A stretch of 18,433 bases of DNA from the NCBI GenBank assembly GCA_021793895.1, contig JAJYRW010000009.1, positions 1-18,433 of the forward strand. Reading direction: 5' to 3'. The notes beneath the pieces are model-generated. The model was not told where the DNA came from. It was given only the letters and a program-made list of their open reading frames with translations, and searched no databases. Below are positions 1 through 8,071 of this stretch, piece by piece. How positions within the stretch are numbered: position 1 is the first letter of the stretch; each line of letters begins with the position of its first letter. A program made the translations under genes and the position numbers. This stretch comes from Actinomycetes bacterium (GTDB lineage: Bacteria > Actinomycetota > Actinomycetes > Actinomycetales > JAJYRW01).

Positions 1-780
1 TTCCGATCTTTAACCGGGGTAGAAGCTCAGGCAGAGATTCTTGGTTACGACTTATTAATGTTCACTTCAGCGCCGGTACAAGATGGTCGCAGAGAGTTAT
101 TTCACCCTACTAATCGACTGCGACTTGCTGATGGCTGTTTATTACTGGGTCTCGAAATTGAAAGCGCTGATCTAGAGCGCTTAGTTTCCGGAGACTATCC
201 ATTTGTCGCAGTTGGCCGCCGTGATACTCAAAATGTGCCATATGTTGGCGCTAACTACGTCGATGGCGTTGTTCAACTAGTCGAAAAAGCATGGAAGTTA
301 GGTCATCGTAAGTTCTTGCTACTGCATCGAGATACGGAGGCAGAATCCGTTGCAGATCGTATACGTGGCTTCGTACGTGGTATGTCTGAAATGGACCCGA
401 GCATCCTTAGGCAGACGCCGATCTCGGTTGCAGCGCGAACTTCACAGGACTTGTGGAGCCAGGTTGTATCCAGCGGTGCAAGCGTCGTTTTTGCTGAGGA
501 CCCAGCGCACGCCTCTTTGATCTATCGAGAAGCTATTAAAAACTCGGTTGATGTGCCCCGCGAGTTGTCAATCGTTACCCTGGCAGATCCCTCGACACTG
601 TTCGAGAACGATCCAGATTTTACAAGGCTAAGCCCACCGCGCCAAAAACTTGGAGCCGAGTCCTTGACGCTGTTGGCAAAAATCCTCATCTCCGGAATTC
701 CTAAAAACACCGCTGACTATCAACTGTTGCTTCCCTGTGAATTGGTTTCTGGAAAAACTCTGGTTGCTGCTCGAGTTTGA
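1..780 (+). CDS. LacI-family transcriptional regulator, 5' end cut by window edge
   Basis: The frame is open from the first base, so this is the C-terminal part of a longer gene (259 residues visible). The DNA-binding helix-turn-helix and hinge lie outside the window. What is visible matches the periplasmic-binding-protein-like effector domain of LacI/GalR repressors: an early '...AEILGYDLLMFTS' strand, 'RLADGCLLLG', 'YPFVAVGRRD', then a 'GHRKFLLLHRD' strand and 'ELSIVTLADPS' near the C-terminus. The internal ATG at 58 is not a credible start because the family fold continues upstream of it. It lies 20 bp before the FAD oxidoreductase gene on the same strand. It is therefore probably the local sugar-responsive regulator of this uptake operon, though the ligand cannot be read from the sequence. 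Confidence 0.88.
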   Translation, partial: FRSLTGVEAQAEILGYDLLMFTSAPVQDGRRELFHPTNRLRLADGCLLLGLEIESADLERLVSGDYPFVAVGRRDTQNVPYVGANYVDGVVQLVEKAWKLGHRKFLLLHRDTEAESVADRIRGFVRGMSEMDPSILRQTPISVAARTSQDLWSQVVSSGASVVFAEDPAHASLIYREAIKNSVDVPRELSIVTLADPSTLFENDPDFTRLSPPRQKLGAESLTLLAKILISGIPKNTADYQLLLPCELVSGKTLVAARV

Positions 781-800
781 TAACTACCGAAAGGAAATAG

Positions 801-2471
801 ATGAGTAAGCATTCGCTGCGCTCGACTCCGAACCCAAACATTTACTTACAAGGGCGCGGTTCTAGTGAGCTGTATTGCGACGTTTTGGTTGTTGGTGGTG
901 GGCTCGGGGGTGTCGGGGCGGCTTTGGCTCTGGCTGAATCGGGGCGCAAGGTTATTTTGACCGAAGAATACGAGTGGCTAGGTGGGCAATTAACGAGTCA
1001 AGCTGTACCGCTCGATGAGCACTCCTGGATTGAACATTTTGGATGCACCAATCGCTATCGACGATTACGCGATAGTTTGCGTCTTTATTACAAGAACAAT
1101 TATCCGTTAACGCTTGCGGCCCAGGCCGATCCCTATTTGAATCCCGGAAACGGCCTAGTTAGTAAAATCTGCGTTGAGCCCAAGGTTGCCGCCGCAACTA
1201 TCGAGTCGATGCTCGCGCCCTATGAATCGAGCGGCCGCCTGTTAGTGCTTAAGCCAAGTGTCCCGGTAGCTGCCACGATGGATGGCGACCGAATCGCCTC
1301 TGTCACAGTTAAGTCAAAGATTAGTGGCGAGACCTTCGTTATCAGGTCAGAATACGTGTTGGATGCTACGGAACTCGGTGATGTCTTGCCGATCGTTGAA
1401 GCCGAGTACGTCACTGGTTTCGAGGCTCAAAGCGATACGGGCGAGCCGAGTGCTCCATTAGAAGCGCAACCAAACAACCAGCAAGCTTTTAGCTGGTGTT
1501 TTGCAATCGATCACATCGAGGGCGAAAACTTCGTTATTCCCGAACCCGAAGACTATTCATATTGGCGTACAAAGCAGCCCAATTATTGGGGTGCGCCCAT
1601 GCTGTCGCTTACCGGTCCAGATCCCCGCACTCTCGAAACTCTCACGCGGACGTTTACACCTAATCCAGCAGACGATGTGTTGCGTGATGCGGACCAGGCT
1701 AAGGATCCCGGGGATCGTGAACTGTGGAAATTCCGCAGAATTATTGATCGAAGCAATTTTCTACCAGGCACCTATCAAAGCGACATCGTGCTGGTGAACT
1801 GGCCCATGATCGATTATTTGGATGGGCCGCTAGTCGGCTGTGAGCAAGCGGAGCGTCAGCAGCATGAGCGCGCTGCGCGGCGGCAGTCTTTGTCAATGCT
1901 TTATTGGTTGCAAACTGAAGCTCCCCGACCCGATGGAGGGCAAGGTTTCCCCGGCTTGCGATTGCGCAGTGATATCACTCAGGGACCGGATGGCTTAGCA
2001 ATGGCACCTTATATACGGGAATCACGTCGCCTTAAAACCGTTGCGACAGTGACCGAGAACGATCTGTCTATCTCGCTCGCCGGCGATGCCGCTCCTTATG
2101 TGGTGAGCGATTCCGTTGGTGTGGGCATGTACCGGATCGACCTGCATCCATCCACCGGTGGCGATAACTATCTCGATGTTCCAAGCAGGCCCTTTGAGAT
2201 CCCGCTGGGACTGTTGATACCGCAAAGAATTAGCAACCTCCTAGCGGCCGGAAAAAATATTGGCTCAACGCATATAACTAACGGTGCATTTCGCCTGCAT
2301 CCCACTGAGTGGAATATCGGTGAGAGCGCAGGAATGCTTGCCCACTATTGCTTGGACAACGATCTGTCACCCCATGACGTCTATGAAAACAAGGCCTCGT
2401 TGCGGCAATACCAACAAACACTAATTAAGTCCGGCGTGGAGCTGCACTGGCCAGAGGTTAAAGGTTACTAG
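801..2471 (+). CDS. FAD-dependent oxidoreductase (FAD_oxidored-type) in sugar ABC operon
   Basis: A 556-residue flavoprotein. The N-terminal dinucleotide-binding motif is clear at about residues 29-55 (DVLVVGGGLGGVGAALALAE), followed by 'GGQLTSQAVPLDEH'. Later blocks typical of the FAD_oxidored family are 'VLDATELGDVLP', 'IRESRRLKTVATVTENDL', 'VGMYRIDLHP' and the C-terminal FAD-closing region 'ISNLLAAGKNIGSTH' with 'IGESAGMLA'. No signal peptide or membrane segment is seen, so it should be cytosolic. The start is supported by a purine-rich site (GAAAGGAAA) about 6 bases before the ATG. It sits 11 bp upstream of the binding-protein gene, inside the operon. I infer that it oxidises or reduces the imported carbohydrate or a derivative. 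The substrate is unknown, and related proteins are often loosely annotated (for example as xanthan lyase). Confidence 0.85.
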   Translation: MSKHSLRSTPNPNIYLQGRGSSELYCDVLVVGGGLGGVGAALALAESGRKVILTEEYEWLGGQLTSQAVPLDEHSWIEHFGCTNRYRRLRDSLRLYYKNNYPLTLAAQADPYLNPGNGLVSKICVEPKVAAATIESMLAPYESSGRLLVLKPSVPVAATMDGDRIASVTVKSKISGETFVIRSEYVLDATELGDVLPIVEAEYVTGFEAQSDTGEPSAPLEAQPNNQQAFSWCFAIDHIEGENFVIPEPEDYSYWRTKQPNYWGAPMLSLTGPDPRTLETLTRTFTPNPADDVLRDADQAKDPGDRELWKFRRIIDRSNFLPGTYQSDIVLVNWPMIDYLDGPLVGCEQAERQQHERAARRQSLSMLYWLQTEAPRPDGGQGFPGLRLRSDITQGPDGLAMAPYIRESRRLKTVATVTENDLSISLAGDAAPYVVSDSVGVGMYRIDLHPSTGGDNYLDVPSRPFEIPLGLLIPQRISNLLAAGKNIGSTHITNGAFRLHPTEWNIGESAGMLAHYCLDNDLSPHDVYENKASLRQYQQTLIKSGVELHWPEVKGY

Positions 2472-2482
2472 AAAGGAAAAAA

Positions 2483-3784
2483 ATGAAATCAACAAAGAAG
2501 TTGAAATCGGCTGGCGTCTTGGTGGGCACGACGCTCTTGGCGGCCAGCTGTGCTTCTGGTTCGGGTTCTTCGGATGAGCCGGAAGCTGATTCGATTGACC
2601 TGCGTATGACCGTCTGGACATCCGCGGATGCACACTTGGATTTGTTCCAGGGAATCGCTGATGCCTATATGGAAACGCATCCGGAAATTAGTTCGATAAA
2701 GTTTGACCCCCTTCCGTTCGACGACTACACGTCGACATTGACGACGCAGATCGCAGGTGGCAGCCCGCCGGATTTAGCGTGGATATTCGATGACACAGCC
2801 CCGGATTTCGTGCAAAGCGGTGCGCTGGTTCCGCTCAATGATGTTCTCGAGTCCACGGATGGTTATGAATTCCACGACTTGAATGAGAAAGCATTGGAGT
2901 TGTGGAAAGACGACACAGAGATACTGGCATATCCGTTCAGTACCTCGCCGTTTGTGACGTTCGTTAATGAAGACCTGCTCGAGGAAAGCGGTTTGCCCAA
3001 TTCCGAAGAAATGGTTTCCAGTGGCGATTGGACTTGGGAAAAGGTTAGTGCAGCCGGATCGAAGGTTAAGGAAGAAACCGGAAAAAACGGGTTCATCATC
3101 AGAGACTTCGAGTACTTGGATTGGGTTTATCTAAGCACGGTTTGGAACGGATGGGGTGCCAGCCCGTGGGATGAAGCTGGAACCACTTGTACTTTTGACA
3201 GTCCAGAAATGGTTTCTGCCTTCGAGTTCTTGCACGATGCTGCCTTCGAAAGCAATTCGATGCCAGGGCCGGGCACGACTGCTGACTTTTTCGCGGGCGA
3301 TGCCGCATTTACGGTGACCCAAATTTCTCGCGCATCGGAGCTTCCTGAAGACGGCTTCAACTGGGAACTGCTATCTCTTCCACATGGCCCCGAAGGTGAA
3401 TATTCGGTTACCGGACAGGCCGGCCTGGGCGTTTTGACGGCAAGCAAGAACGAGGACGCGGCCGCCGAATTCCTCGCCTTCTTCACCAATCCCGAGAATG
3501 CGGAAGAACTAGCAGAATTCTTCCCGCCGCCGCGTGAATCACTTCTGACTGCAGAAGTACTGTCGGAATCTAATCCCCGATTGAGCCCGGAGCAGATCGA
3601 GTCGGTGGTTGTCCCGGGAATCGAAACCGGCGAGGTGCGTCCGGGGCACTCGAATAATCAAGAAATAAGTCAGAAGGTCCGCGCGTCCCTTGATGACCTA
3701 TGGAAAAACAACGCCGACATTGAAGAAATATTAGGCGCTACCTGTGCATCTATCGAAACATATTTGAAGGATGCAGAATCGTGA
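2483..3784 (+). CDS. ABC sugar transporter substrate-binding lipoprotein (CUT1 type)
   Basis: A 433-residue extracytoplasmic solute-binding protein. The N-terminus has a lysine-rich n-region, a short hydrophobic stretch and a lipobox-like 'LLAASC' with the lipidated Cys at residue 23, then a Gly/Ser linker. The mature part has the family-1 binding-protein pattern: 'LRMTVWTSADAHLDLFQGI', 'TLTTQIAGGSPPDLAWIF', 'GALVPLNDVL', 'AAFTVTQIS', and a C-terminal run of helices with 'AAAEFLAFFTNPENA'. It should capture a sugar or oligosaccharide outside the membrane and deliver it to the two permeases that follow. A strong site (AGAAAGGAAAAAA) precedes the ATG. Its stop overlaps the GTG start of the first permease (GTGA), so the genes are translationally coupled. 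Which sugar it binds cannot be told from sequence. Confidence 0.92.
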   Translation: MKSTKKLKSAGVLVGTTLLAASCASGSGSSDEPEADSIDLRMTVWTSADAHLDLFQGIADAYMETHPEISSIKFDPLPFDDYTSTLTTQIAGGSPPDLAWIFDDTAPDFVQSGALVPLNDVLESTDGYEFHDLNEKALELWKDDTEILAYPFSTSPFVTFVNEDLLEESGLPNSEEMVSSGDWTWEKVSAAGSKVKEETGKNGFIIRDFEYLDWVYLSTVWNGWGASPWDEAGTTCTFDSPEMVSAFEFLHDAAFESNSMPGPGTTADFFAGDAAFTVTQISRASELPEDGFNWELLSLPHGPEGEYSVTGQAGLGVLTASKNEDAAAEFLAFFTNPENAEELAEFFPPPRESLLTAEVLSESNPRLSPEQIESVVVPGIETGEVRPGHSNNQEISQKVRASLDDLWKNNADIEEILGATCASIETYLKDAES

Positions 3785-4725
3785 GTACGAACCTGTCCCC
3801 CAACCGCTCGCGGCGGGTGGGGGACACCCTTCCTAAGAAAAAGCGTTTTACGTATCAGACGCGGGACGCGCTTACCGGCTATGTATTCATAGCCCCCCAG
3901 GTACTGGGAATAGCACTTTTTGTGTTGGTTCCTCTAGGTCTAATTTTTTATTACTCGTTCCATGAGTGGAACGTATTAGCTAATGACTTCAGCTTCGTCG
4001 GGATAGACAACTTCAAAAAGTTCCTGAACGACCCCGACATGAATACCGTGCTGCGAAATACAGGAGTCTTTTCACTCGGCCTAGTTATCTTCAACTTGTC
4101 GTTGGCGTTATTCCTCGCAGTAATGCTGAACCGCAAAATACGTGGAACGGCGTTCTTCCGTACAGTCTTCTTCTCCCCAGTTGTAATTTCGCTAGTAGCC
4201 TGGACGATCGTTTGGGGCTTCTTACTCCAAGATAATGGAGGTATTAATGCCCTTTTGAGCATGATGGGCATAGACGGCCCAAACTGGCTACGAGAAGGTT
4301 GGGGAGCGATGATATCGGTGATCGTCGTTCAGGTGTTTAAGAACGTTGGGCTAAATATGGTTTTGTTCCTCTCGGCACTGCAGGGTGTGCCGACGGAACT
4401 GTACGAAGCAGCAGCGCTAGATGGAGCGAATCGGCGCAAGATCTTCAGTAAAATGACCGTGCCGCTTATATCGCCGATGATTCTTTTAACCTCGATCATC
4501 ACCATTGTTGGATCTTTGCAAGTTTATGCACAAGTTGCCGTCTTAACACAGGGCGGCCCCGGCATGTCGACGACGGTGCTGGTCTATTACATAGTTCAGC
4601 AATCGTTCGATTTCCACCAACTAGGCTACGGCTCCCTTTTAGCGATAATACTCTTTCTAATTGTTTTGGTTCTTACGGTAGTTCAGTGGCAGATGCGTAA
4701 GCGATGGGTGCATTATGAGCAATAG
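3781..4725 (+). CDS. ABC sugar permease, MalF-like subunit
   Basis: A 314-residue inner-membrane protein of the CUT1 carbohydrate uptake family. About six hydrophobic segments are visible, beginning with 'GYVFIAPQVLGIALFVLVPL' near residues 34-55. The EAA loop that contacts the ATPase is at about residues 209-228 (EAAALDGANRRKIFSKMTVP), and its EAA---G core is intact. The start is GTG at 3781, overlapping the preceding stop by four bases. The 3' end overlaps the next permease by 11 bases. It forms the membrane channel as a heterodimer with the next gene product. Confidence 0.93.
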   Translation: MSTNLSPNRSRRVGDTLPKKKRFTYQTRDALTGYVFIAPQVLGIALFVLVPLGLIFYYSFHEWNVLANDFSFVGIDNFKKFLNDPDMNTVLRNTGVFSLGLVIFNLSLALFLAVMLNRKIRGTAFFRTVFFSPVVISLVAWTIVWGFLLQDNGGINALLSMMGIDGPNWLREGWGAMISVIVVQVFKNVGLNMVLFLSALQGVPTELYEAAALDGANRRKIFSKMTVPLISPMILLTSIITIVGSLQVYAQVAVLTQGGPGMSTTVLVYYIVQQSFDFHQLGYGSLLAIILFLIVLVLTVVQWQMRKRWVHYEQ

Positions 4726-5653
4726 TGATTTGGCGGTCCCAATTGATTTAGATGTTGATGCGCCCGCTGGTCCACCCGAGGCCGGCAAAACAAGGTCGGT
4801 GAAGGGTGAAACGAAAACGCGTCGCCCCATCTGGCCTCGGATTGCGTTTTACGTTTCCTTGTCAGTATTGGCTCTTCCTTTTGTGATGCCGACCTGGTGG
4901 ATGATTACGTCATCATTGAAGCCGCTAAGCGAAATCTTTGCATACCCACCGACCTTATGGCCCTCTGAGCCCACATTGGATGCATATCGTGAAGCGTTTA
5001 TAGTGCAGCCATTCGCAAGGCAATACTTTAACAGTGTCTACATCGCTGCGCTTGTCACGCTCGGTACGATGATCTTTTCATCATTGGCCGGATATGCGTT
5101 TGCGCGCATACGCTTTAAAGGTCAAAACTTCTTATTTTTGGTTGTTCTTATCGGCTTATTGATACCGAGCGAAGTCACAATCATTCCATTGTTCAAGATG
5201 TTTAATGAATGGGGAATGATTGATACGCATTGGCCGTTAATACTAGCAACTACGTTCGGAGCGCCAAGTGTGTTAGCAACCTTCATCATGCGACAATTCT
5301 TCATTACCCTGCCGATAGAATTAGAGGAAGCGGCACGTCTTGATGGCCTCGGCCGCTGGCGAACATGGTTTCTGATAGCCATGCCGCTTTCCCGGAGTGC
5401 ATTGGCCGCTGTGGCCATTTTCACGTTTCAGCATGTGTGGAATCTGTATTTGGAACCGACAGTGTTTTTACAGTCGCCAGAAATGTTCACCGTGCCACAG
5501 GCATTAACCAGATTCACCGACGCTTATGGCGGCGAGATGTGGAATATTCAACTGGCTGCGGGCTCTATGACGGTAATTCCGATACTTGTTATCTTCGTGT
5601 TGGCTCAAAGGCAGTTCATCCAGGGGCTGGCCCAAACCGGGCTTAAGGGATAA
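4715..5653 (+). CDS. ABC sugar permease, MalG-like subunit
   Basis: A 312-residue membrane protein and partner of the preceding permease. A cytosolic N-terminus of about 40 charged residues is followed by about six membrane spans. The EAA loop is at about residues 205-225 (EAARLDGLGRWRTWFLIAMP). The C-terminus 'RQFIQGLAQTGLKG' is the usual ending of CUT1 MalG-like subunits. The start lies inside the upstream gene (11-base overlap). No gene for a nucleotide-binding subunit follows. In actinobacteria such importers commonly share one MsiK ATPase encoded elsewhere, which is the likely arrangement here. Confidence 0.93.
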   Translation: MSNSDLAVPIDLDVDAPAGPPEAGKTRSVKGETKTRRPIWPRIAFYVSLSVLALPFVMPTWWMITSSLKPLSEIFAYPPTLWPSEPTLDAYREAFIVQPFARQYFNSVYIAALVTLGTMIFSSLAGYAFARIRFKGQNFLFLVVLIGLLIPSEVTIIPLFKMFNEWGMIDTHWPLILATTFGAPSVLATFIMRQFFITLPIELEEAARLDGLGRWRTWFLIAMPLSRSALAAVAIFTFQHVWNLYLEPTVFLQSPEMFTVPQALTRFTDAYGGEMWNIQLAAGSMTVIPILVIFVLAQRQFIQGLAQTGLKG

Positions 5654-5739
5654 CTGCGCTGCGCTTAACGGTTCGCGGTCATGCTACGCCGGGAATGTAG
5701 TGTTGGACGGCAGGCCTTAGGCTTATTTCTCGACATGCC

Positions 5740-5765
5740 TGGCCGCTACGTCCGCGTAGCGGCCA
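5740..5765 (+). terminator. hairpin after the sugar operon, likely terminator
   Basis: A perfect 11-bp inverted repeat (TGGCCGCTACG / CGTAGCGGCCA) with a four-base TCCG loop, 87 bases after the last permease stop and about 78 bases before ettA. No T-run follows, so it would be a U-less actinobacterial-type terminator or only an mRNA-stabilising hairpin. Confidence 0.6.
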
Positions 5766-5778
5766 TCAATCCGTGTGG

Positions 5779-5806
5779 TGCGGTATAAGTTTTGCGGTAT
5801 AAGTTT
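5779..5806 (+). repeat. two exact tandem copies of a 14-bp unit upstream of ettA
   Basis: TGCGGTATAAGTTT occurs twice back to back (5779-5792 and 5793-5806), followed by one extra T. Each copy holds TATAAG, which resembles a -10 box, so the duplication may create two overlapping ettA promoters. No good -35 match was seen at the expected distance. The promoter role is therefore a guess, while the repeat itself is certain. Confidence 0.75.
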
Positions 5807-5842
5807 TAACGAAGTGATTCGCACCCCAACCTGAGACGAGGA

Positions 5843-7528
5843 ATGTTGGCTGAGTTCATCTACACCATGTACAAAGCGCGCAAGGCGCACGGCGACAAGG
5901 TGATCCTTGATGACGTCACCATGAGTTTTTATCCCGGTGCCAAGATTGGCTTGGTGGGCCCAAATGGGGCGGGAAAGTCCACGATTTTGAAGATCATGGC
6001 GGGCCTTGACGAGGCCTCAAACGGTGAAGCGCGCTTAAGTCCGGGCTATAGCGTCGGAATTCTGGAACAAGAACCGCCCCTAAATGAAGACAAGACGGTT
6101 TTGGGCAACGTGGAAGAGGGCGTGGCCGACATCAAGGCCAAAGTCGACCGCTTCAACGAAATCTCTGGCCTCATGGCCGAGCCCGATGCCGACTTTGATG
6201 CCCTCATGGAAGAGATGGGGCAACTACAAGAGGCAATAGATGCCGCTGATGCTTGGGACCTTGACGCGCAACTGCAACAGGCAATGGACGCACTGCGCTG
6301 CCCACCCTCAGATATGGATGTCAAAGTCTTATCCGGGGGAGAGCGCCGCCGCGTAGCGCTATGCAAGCTCCTATTAGAGCAGCCAGACTTGCTCTTGCTT
6401 GACGAGCCCACTAACCACCTGGACGCCGAATCCGTCCTCTGGCTGGAACAGCACCTGGGCAAGTATCCCGGCGCCGTTATCGCCGTAACACACGACCGCT
6501 ACTTCTTAGATCACGTCGCGGAATGGATCGGCGAGGTGGACCGCGGCCGACTCCACGCCTATGAGGGCAACTACTCCACCTACCTGGAGAAAAAGCAGGA
6601 ACGCCTGCAAATCCAGGGCAAAAAAGACGCCAAACTCGCTAAGCGACTGGCCGATGAGTTGGAGTGGGTGCGCTCGAGCGCCAAGGGCCGGCAGAGTAAG
6701 TCAAGGGCCCGACTCGAACGGTATGAAGAAATGGCCGCCGAGGCTGAGCGCACTCGCAAGCTCGACTTCGATGAGATTCAAATCCCGCCCGGCCCGCGCC
6801 TGGGCTCGGTAGTAATCGAGGCCAGTGACATTAAGAAGGGCTTTGGGGATCGCGTCCTCATTGACGGCCTCTCTTTCACGCTGCCGCCCAACGGCATCGT
6901 GGGCATCATCGGCCCTAACGGTGTCGGAAAGACCACGCTGTTTAAGACCATGGTGGGGCTAGAGTCCCTCGATGAGGGCGATCTCAAAATCGGCGAAACC
7001 GTAAAGATTTCCTACGTCGACCAGACCCGAGCCGGCATTGACCCAGAAGAGTCGGTGTGGCAGGTGGTATCCGACGGGCTCGACTACATTCACGTTGGCA
7101 ACGTGGAGATGCCCTCGCGCGCATATGTCAGCGCTTTCGGCTTCAAGGGCCACGATCAACAAAAGCCGGCCGGCGTGCTTTCCGGTGGGGAGCGCAACCG
7201 CTTGAACCTCGCGCTAACCCTCAAGCAGGGGGGAAACTTACTCCTGCTGGATGAGCCGACAAACGACCTCGACGTCGAAACCCTGGGCTCGCTTGAAAAC
7301 GCCCTGCTGGAATTCCCGGGTTGCGCGGTAGTTACCTCGCACGACCGGTGGTTCCTCGACCGCGTCGCAACCCACATCCTGGCGTGGGAAGGAACTGAGG
7401 AGGACCCGGCCCAGTGGTACTGGTTTGAGGGTAACTTCGCTGCCTATGAGGAAAATAAAGTCGAACGCCTCGGACCGGAGGCGGCCCGGCCCCACCGTGT
7501 CACTTACCGCAAACTAACCCGCAGCTAA
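5843..7528 (+). CDS. ettA: energy-dependent translational throttle protein EttA (ABC-F)
   Basis: A 561-residue tandem ATPase of the ABC-F class, with no membrane domain. In this family, EttA binds the ribosomal E site and gates entry into elongation according to ADP/ATP level. Visible motifs are Walker A at 39-47 (GPNGAGKST), signature LSGGE near 163, Walker B 'LLLLDEPTNHLD' near 183, second Walker A 'GPNGVGKTT' near 357, second LSGGE near 446 and 'LLLLDEPTNDLD' near 466. The arm insertion lies at about 95-140 and the charged inter-domain linker at about 255-305. The length is normal. The ATG at 5843 directly abuts the AGGA site (no spacing), whereas the next codon is TTG (5846). Starting there would give MAEFIYTM, the usual EttA N-terminus, so TTG at 5846 may be the true start. 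Its stop overlaps the next ATG (TAATG). Confidence 0.96.
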   Translation: MLAEFIYTMYKARKAHGDKVILDDVTMSFYPGAKIGLVGPNGAGKSTILKIMAGLDEASNGEARLSPGYSVGILEQEPPLNEDKTVLGNVEEGVADIKAKVDRFNEISGLMAEPDADFDALMEEMGQLQEAIDAADAWDLDAQLQQAMDALRCPPSDMDVKVLSGGERRRVALCKLLLEQPDLLLLDEPTNHLDAESVLWLEQHLGKYPGAVIAVTHDRYFLDHVAEWIGEVDRGRLHAYEGNYSTYLEKKQERLQIQGKKDAKLAKRLADELEWVRSSAKGRQSKSRARLERYEEMAAEAERTRKLDFDEIQIPPGPRLGSVVIEASDIKKGFGDRVLIDGLSFTLPPNGIVGIIGPNGVGKTTLFKTMVGLESLDEGDLKIGETVKISYVDQTRAGIDPEESVWQVVSDGLDYIHVGNVEMPSRAYVSAFGFKGHDQQKPAGVLSGGERNRLNLALTLKQGGNLLLLDEPTNDLDVETLGSLENALLEFPGCAVVTSHDRWFLDRVATHILAWEGTEEDPAQWYWFEGNFAAYEENKVERLGPEAARPHRVTYRKLTRS

Positions 7529-7989
7529 TGACCGAAAAACTCACGGTTCCCATCACGCTGCGCTGGTCGGACATCGACGCATACAGCCACGTGAACAATG
7601 CGGAACTCCTGCGCATCTTGGAGGAAGCCCGGATCCATGCCTTCTGGGCTTCCTCCGATCCGGACCGACCGGCAACGGCAATTTTGGACGCGACACCCGG
7701 CTCCGAAACCGCCACCCTGATTGCGCGCCTTGAAATTGAGTATTTACGGCAAATTCCCTATCAGCGCCAACCCGTGCAAATCAGCATGTGGATTAGCCAC
7801 CTGGGTGGGGCGAGCCTCGATCTGTGCTATGAGGTGGGCAATCACGCGGGAACTGAAAAATATGCCCACGCCCTAACCACAATTGTCATGGCCGACGCGC
7901 GGACGCAAAAACCGCGGCGCATTACGGCTGAAGAGCGAGCAGTGTGGGAACCACTTCTGGGGCCCGCTCCGAAGTTCCGCCGCCGCTAG
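7528..7989 (+). CDS. acyl-CoA thioesterase, 4HBT/hot-dog fold (YbgC-like)
   Basis: A 153-residue single hot-dog-domain protein. The N-terminal motif 'LRWSDIDAYSHVNNAELLRI' carries the family's active-site Asp (D17) and the conserved H-V-N-N turn. It is followed by the long helix 'LEEARIHAFW' and a later 'LEIEYLRQIPYQRQPVQI' strand pair. Members hydrolyse acyl-CoA thioesters in the cytosol; chain-length preference cannot be predicted here. The ATG shares its first base with the ettA stop codon, so it is translationally coupled to ettA. Confidence 0.88.
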   Translation: MTEKLTVPITLRWSDIDAYSHVNNAELLRILEEARIHAFWASSDPDRPATAILDATPGSETATLIARLEIEYLRQIPYQRQPVQISMWISHLGGASLDLCYEVGNHAGTEKYAHALTTIVMADARTQKPRRITAEERAVWEPLLGPAPKFRRR

Positions 7990-8000
7990 GTTCAGAACTA

Positions 8001-8067
8001 GCCGCGCACGCGCGCTCCTACTGCTCGCGCCCATTCCGCCGCGCACGCGCCTTCCTACTGCTCGCGC
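8001..8067. repeat. two near-identical 30-nt GC-rich direct repeats between convergent genes
   Basis: Copies lie at 8001-8030 and 8038-8067 and match at 28 of 30 positions (differences at unit positions 14-15), with a 37-base period. Each begins GCCGCGCACGCGC and ends TCCTACTGCTCGCGC. A shorter, weaker echo (CTCCTACCGCGC) runs into the 3' end of the convergent tesB at 8069-8080. They fill the whole gap between the thioesterase stop and the tesB stop. Confidence 0.85.
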
Positions 8068-8071
8068 ACTC

